Below, one piece after another: positions 20,340 through 20,365 of a stretch of DNA of 20,365 nt; within the stretch, counting starts at the first letter, position 1, and each line of letters begins with the position of its first letter. Below the pieces are notes generated by a model. That model had not been told where the DNA came from, ran no database searches, and saw only the letters and a list, made by a program, of their open reading frames with translations. Source of the DNA: a virus; IMG/VR virus record IMGVR_UViG_3300009177_000137, positions 1 to 20,365 of that record; one strand, 5' to 3'. The position numbers were made by a program, and so were the translations under genes.

Positions 20340-20365
20340 AATTCCGCGAAAACCTGCGCGAGAGA

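Overview
The window is a very GC-rich stretch (about two thirds G+C by eye) of a temperate, tailed, siphovirus-type bacteriophage with HK97-style head genes and a long non-contractile tail. Nothing in it identifies the host. GC content, codon use and the tRNA-type attachment site suggest a high-GC bacterium, and relatives of several of these small phage proteins are familiar to me from soil and proteobacterial phages. No bacterial housekeeping gene is present. Many long opposite-strand reading frames exist but are GC-driven shadows.

Layout, left to right. (1) 75-1261, minus strand: four closely packed small early-type genes (AlpA/excisionase-like HTH protein, a protein resembling the N-terminal domain of phage replisome organisers, a small Cys/His protein, a small helical protein). 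(2) 1262-1527: an AT-richer divergent control region with back-to-back promoter candidates, an inverted repeat, paired palindromes and tandem TAATTC repeats. (3) 1528-3514, plus strand: tyrosine integrase and two small overlapping genes. (4) 3515-3914: a non-coding attachment-site region. Its core is the 3' part of a tRNA-Arg(CCU), flanked by two families of short repeats that look like arm-type integrase or excisionase sites. (5) 3915-4392: a small membrane protein (minus) and a small plus-strand protein that is a paralogue of the 75-335 product. (6) 4349-20227, minus strand: one long late operon. Read in its own direction it encodes a small unknown protein, a ParB-like/DNA methyltransferase fusion, TerS, TerL, a ribbon-helix-helix protein, a fused prohead protease-major capsid protein, portal, a coiled-coil/collagen/carbohydrate-module protein, a gp6-like connector with an extra N-terminal domain, head closure protein, gp10-like tail completion protein, major tail protein, a small tail protein, a tail chaperone with a programmed -1 frameshift, tape measure protein, tail hub and a distal structural protein.

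The integrase, its putative directionality factor and the attachment site sit together, as in lambdoid integration modules. Phage genes lie on both sides of the tRNA fragment, and only the 3' part of the tRNA is present. The site therefore reads as attP of an unintegrated or circularised phage (or a tandem junction), not a host-phage boundary. No endolysin, repressor or replicative helicase is visible; they presumably lie outside the window.

Most notable observations: the two-family repeat architecture of attP, with one family recurring inverted in the integrase promoter; a 21-bp stem-loop between the capsid and portal genes; capsid placed before portal; and an integrase whose box-I catalytic arginine appears to be replaced.
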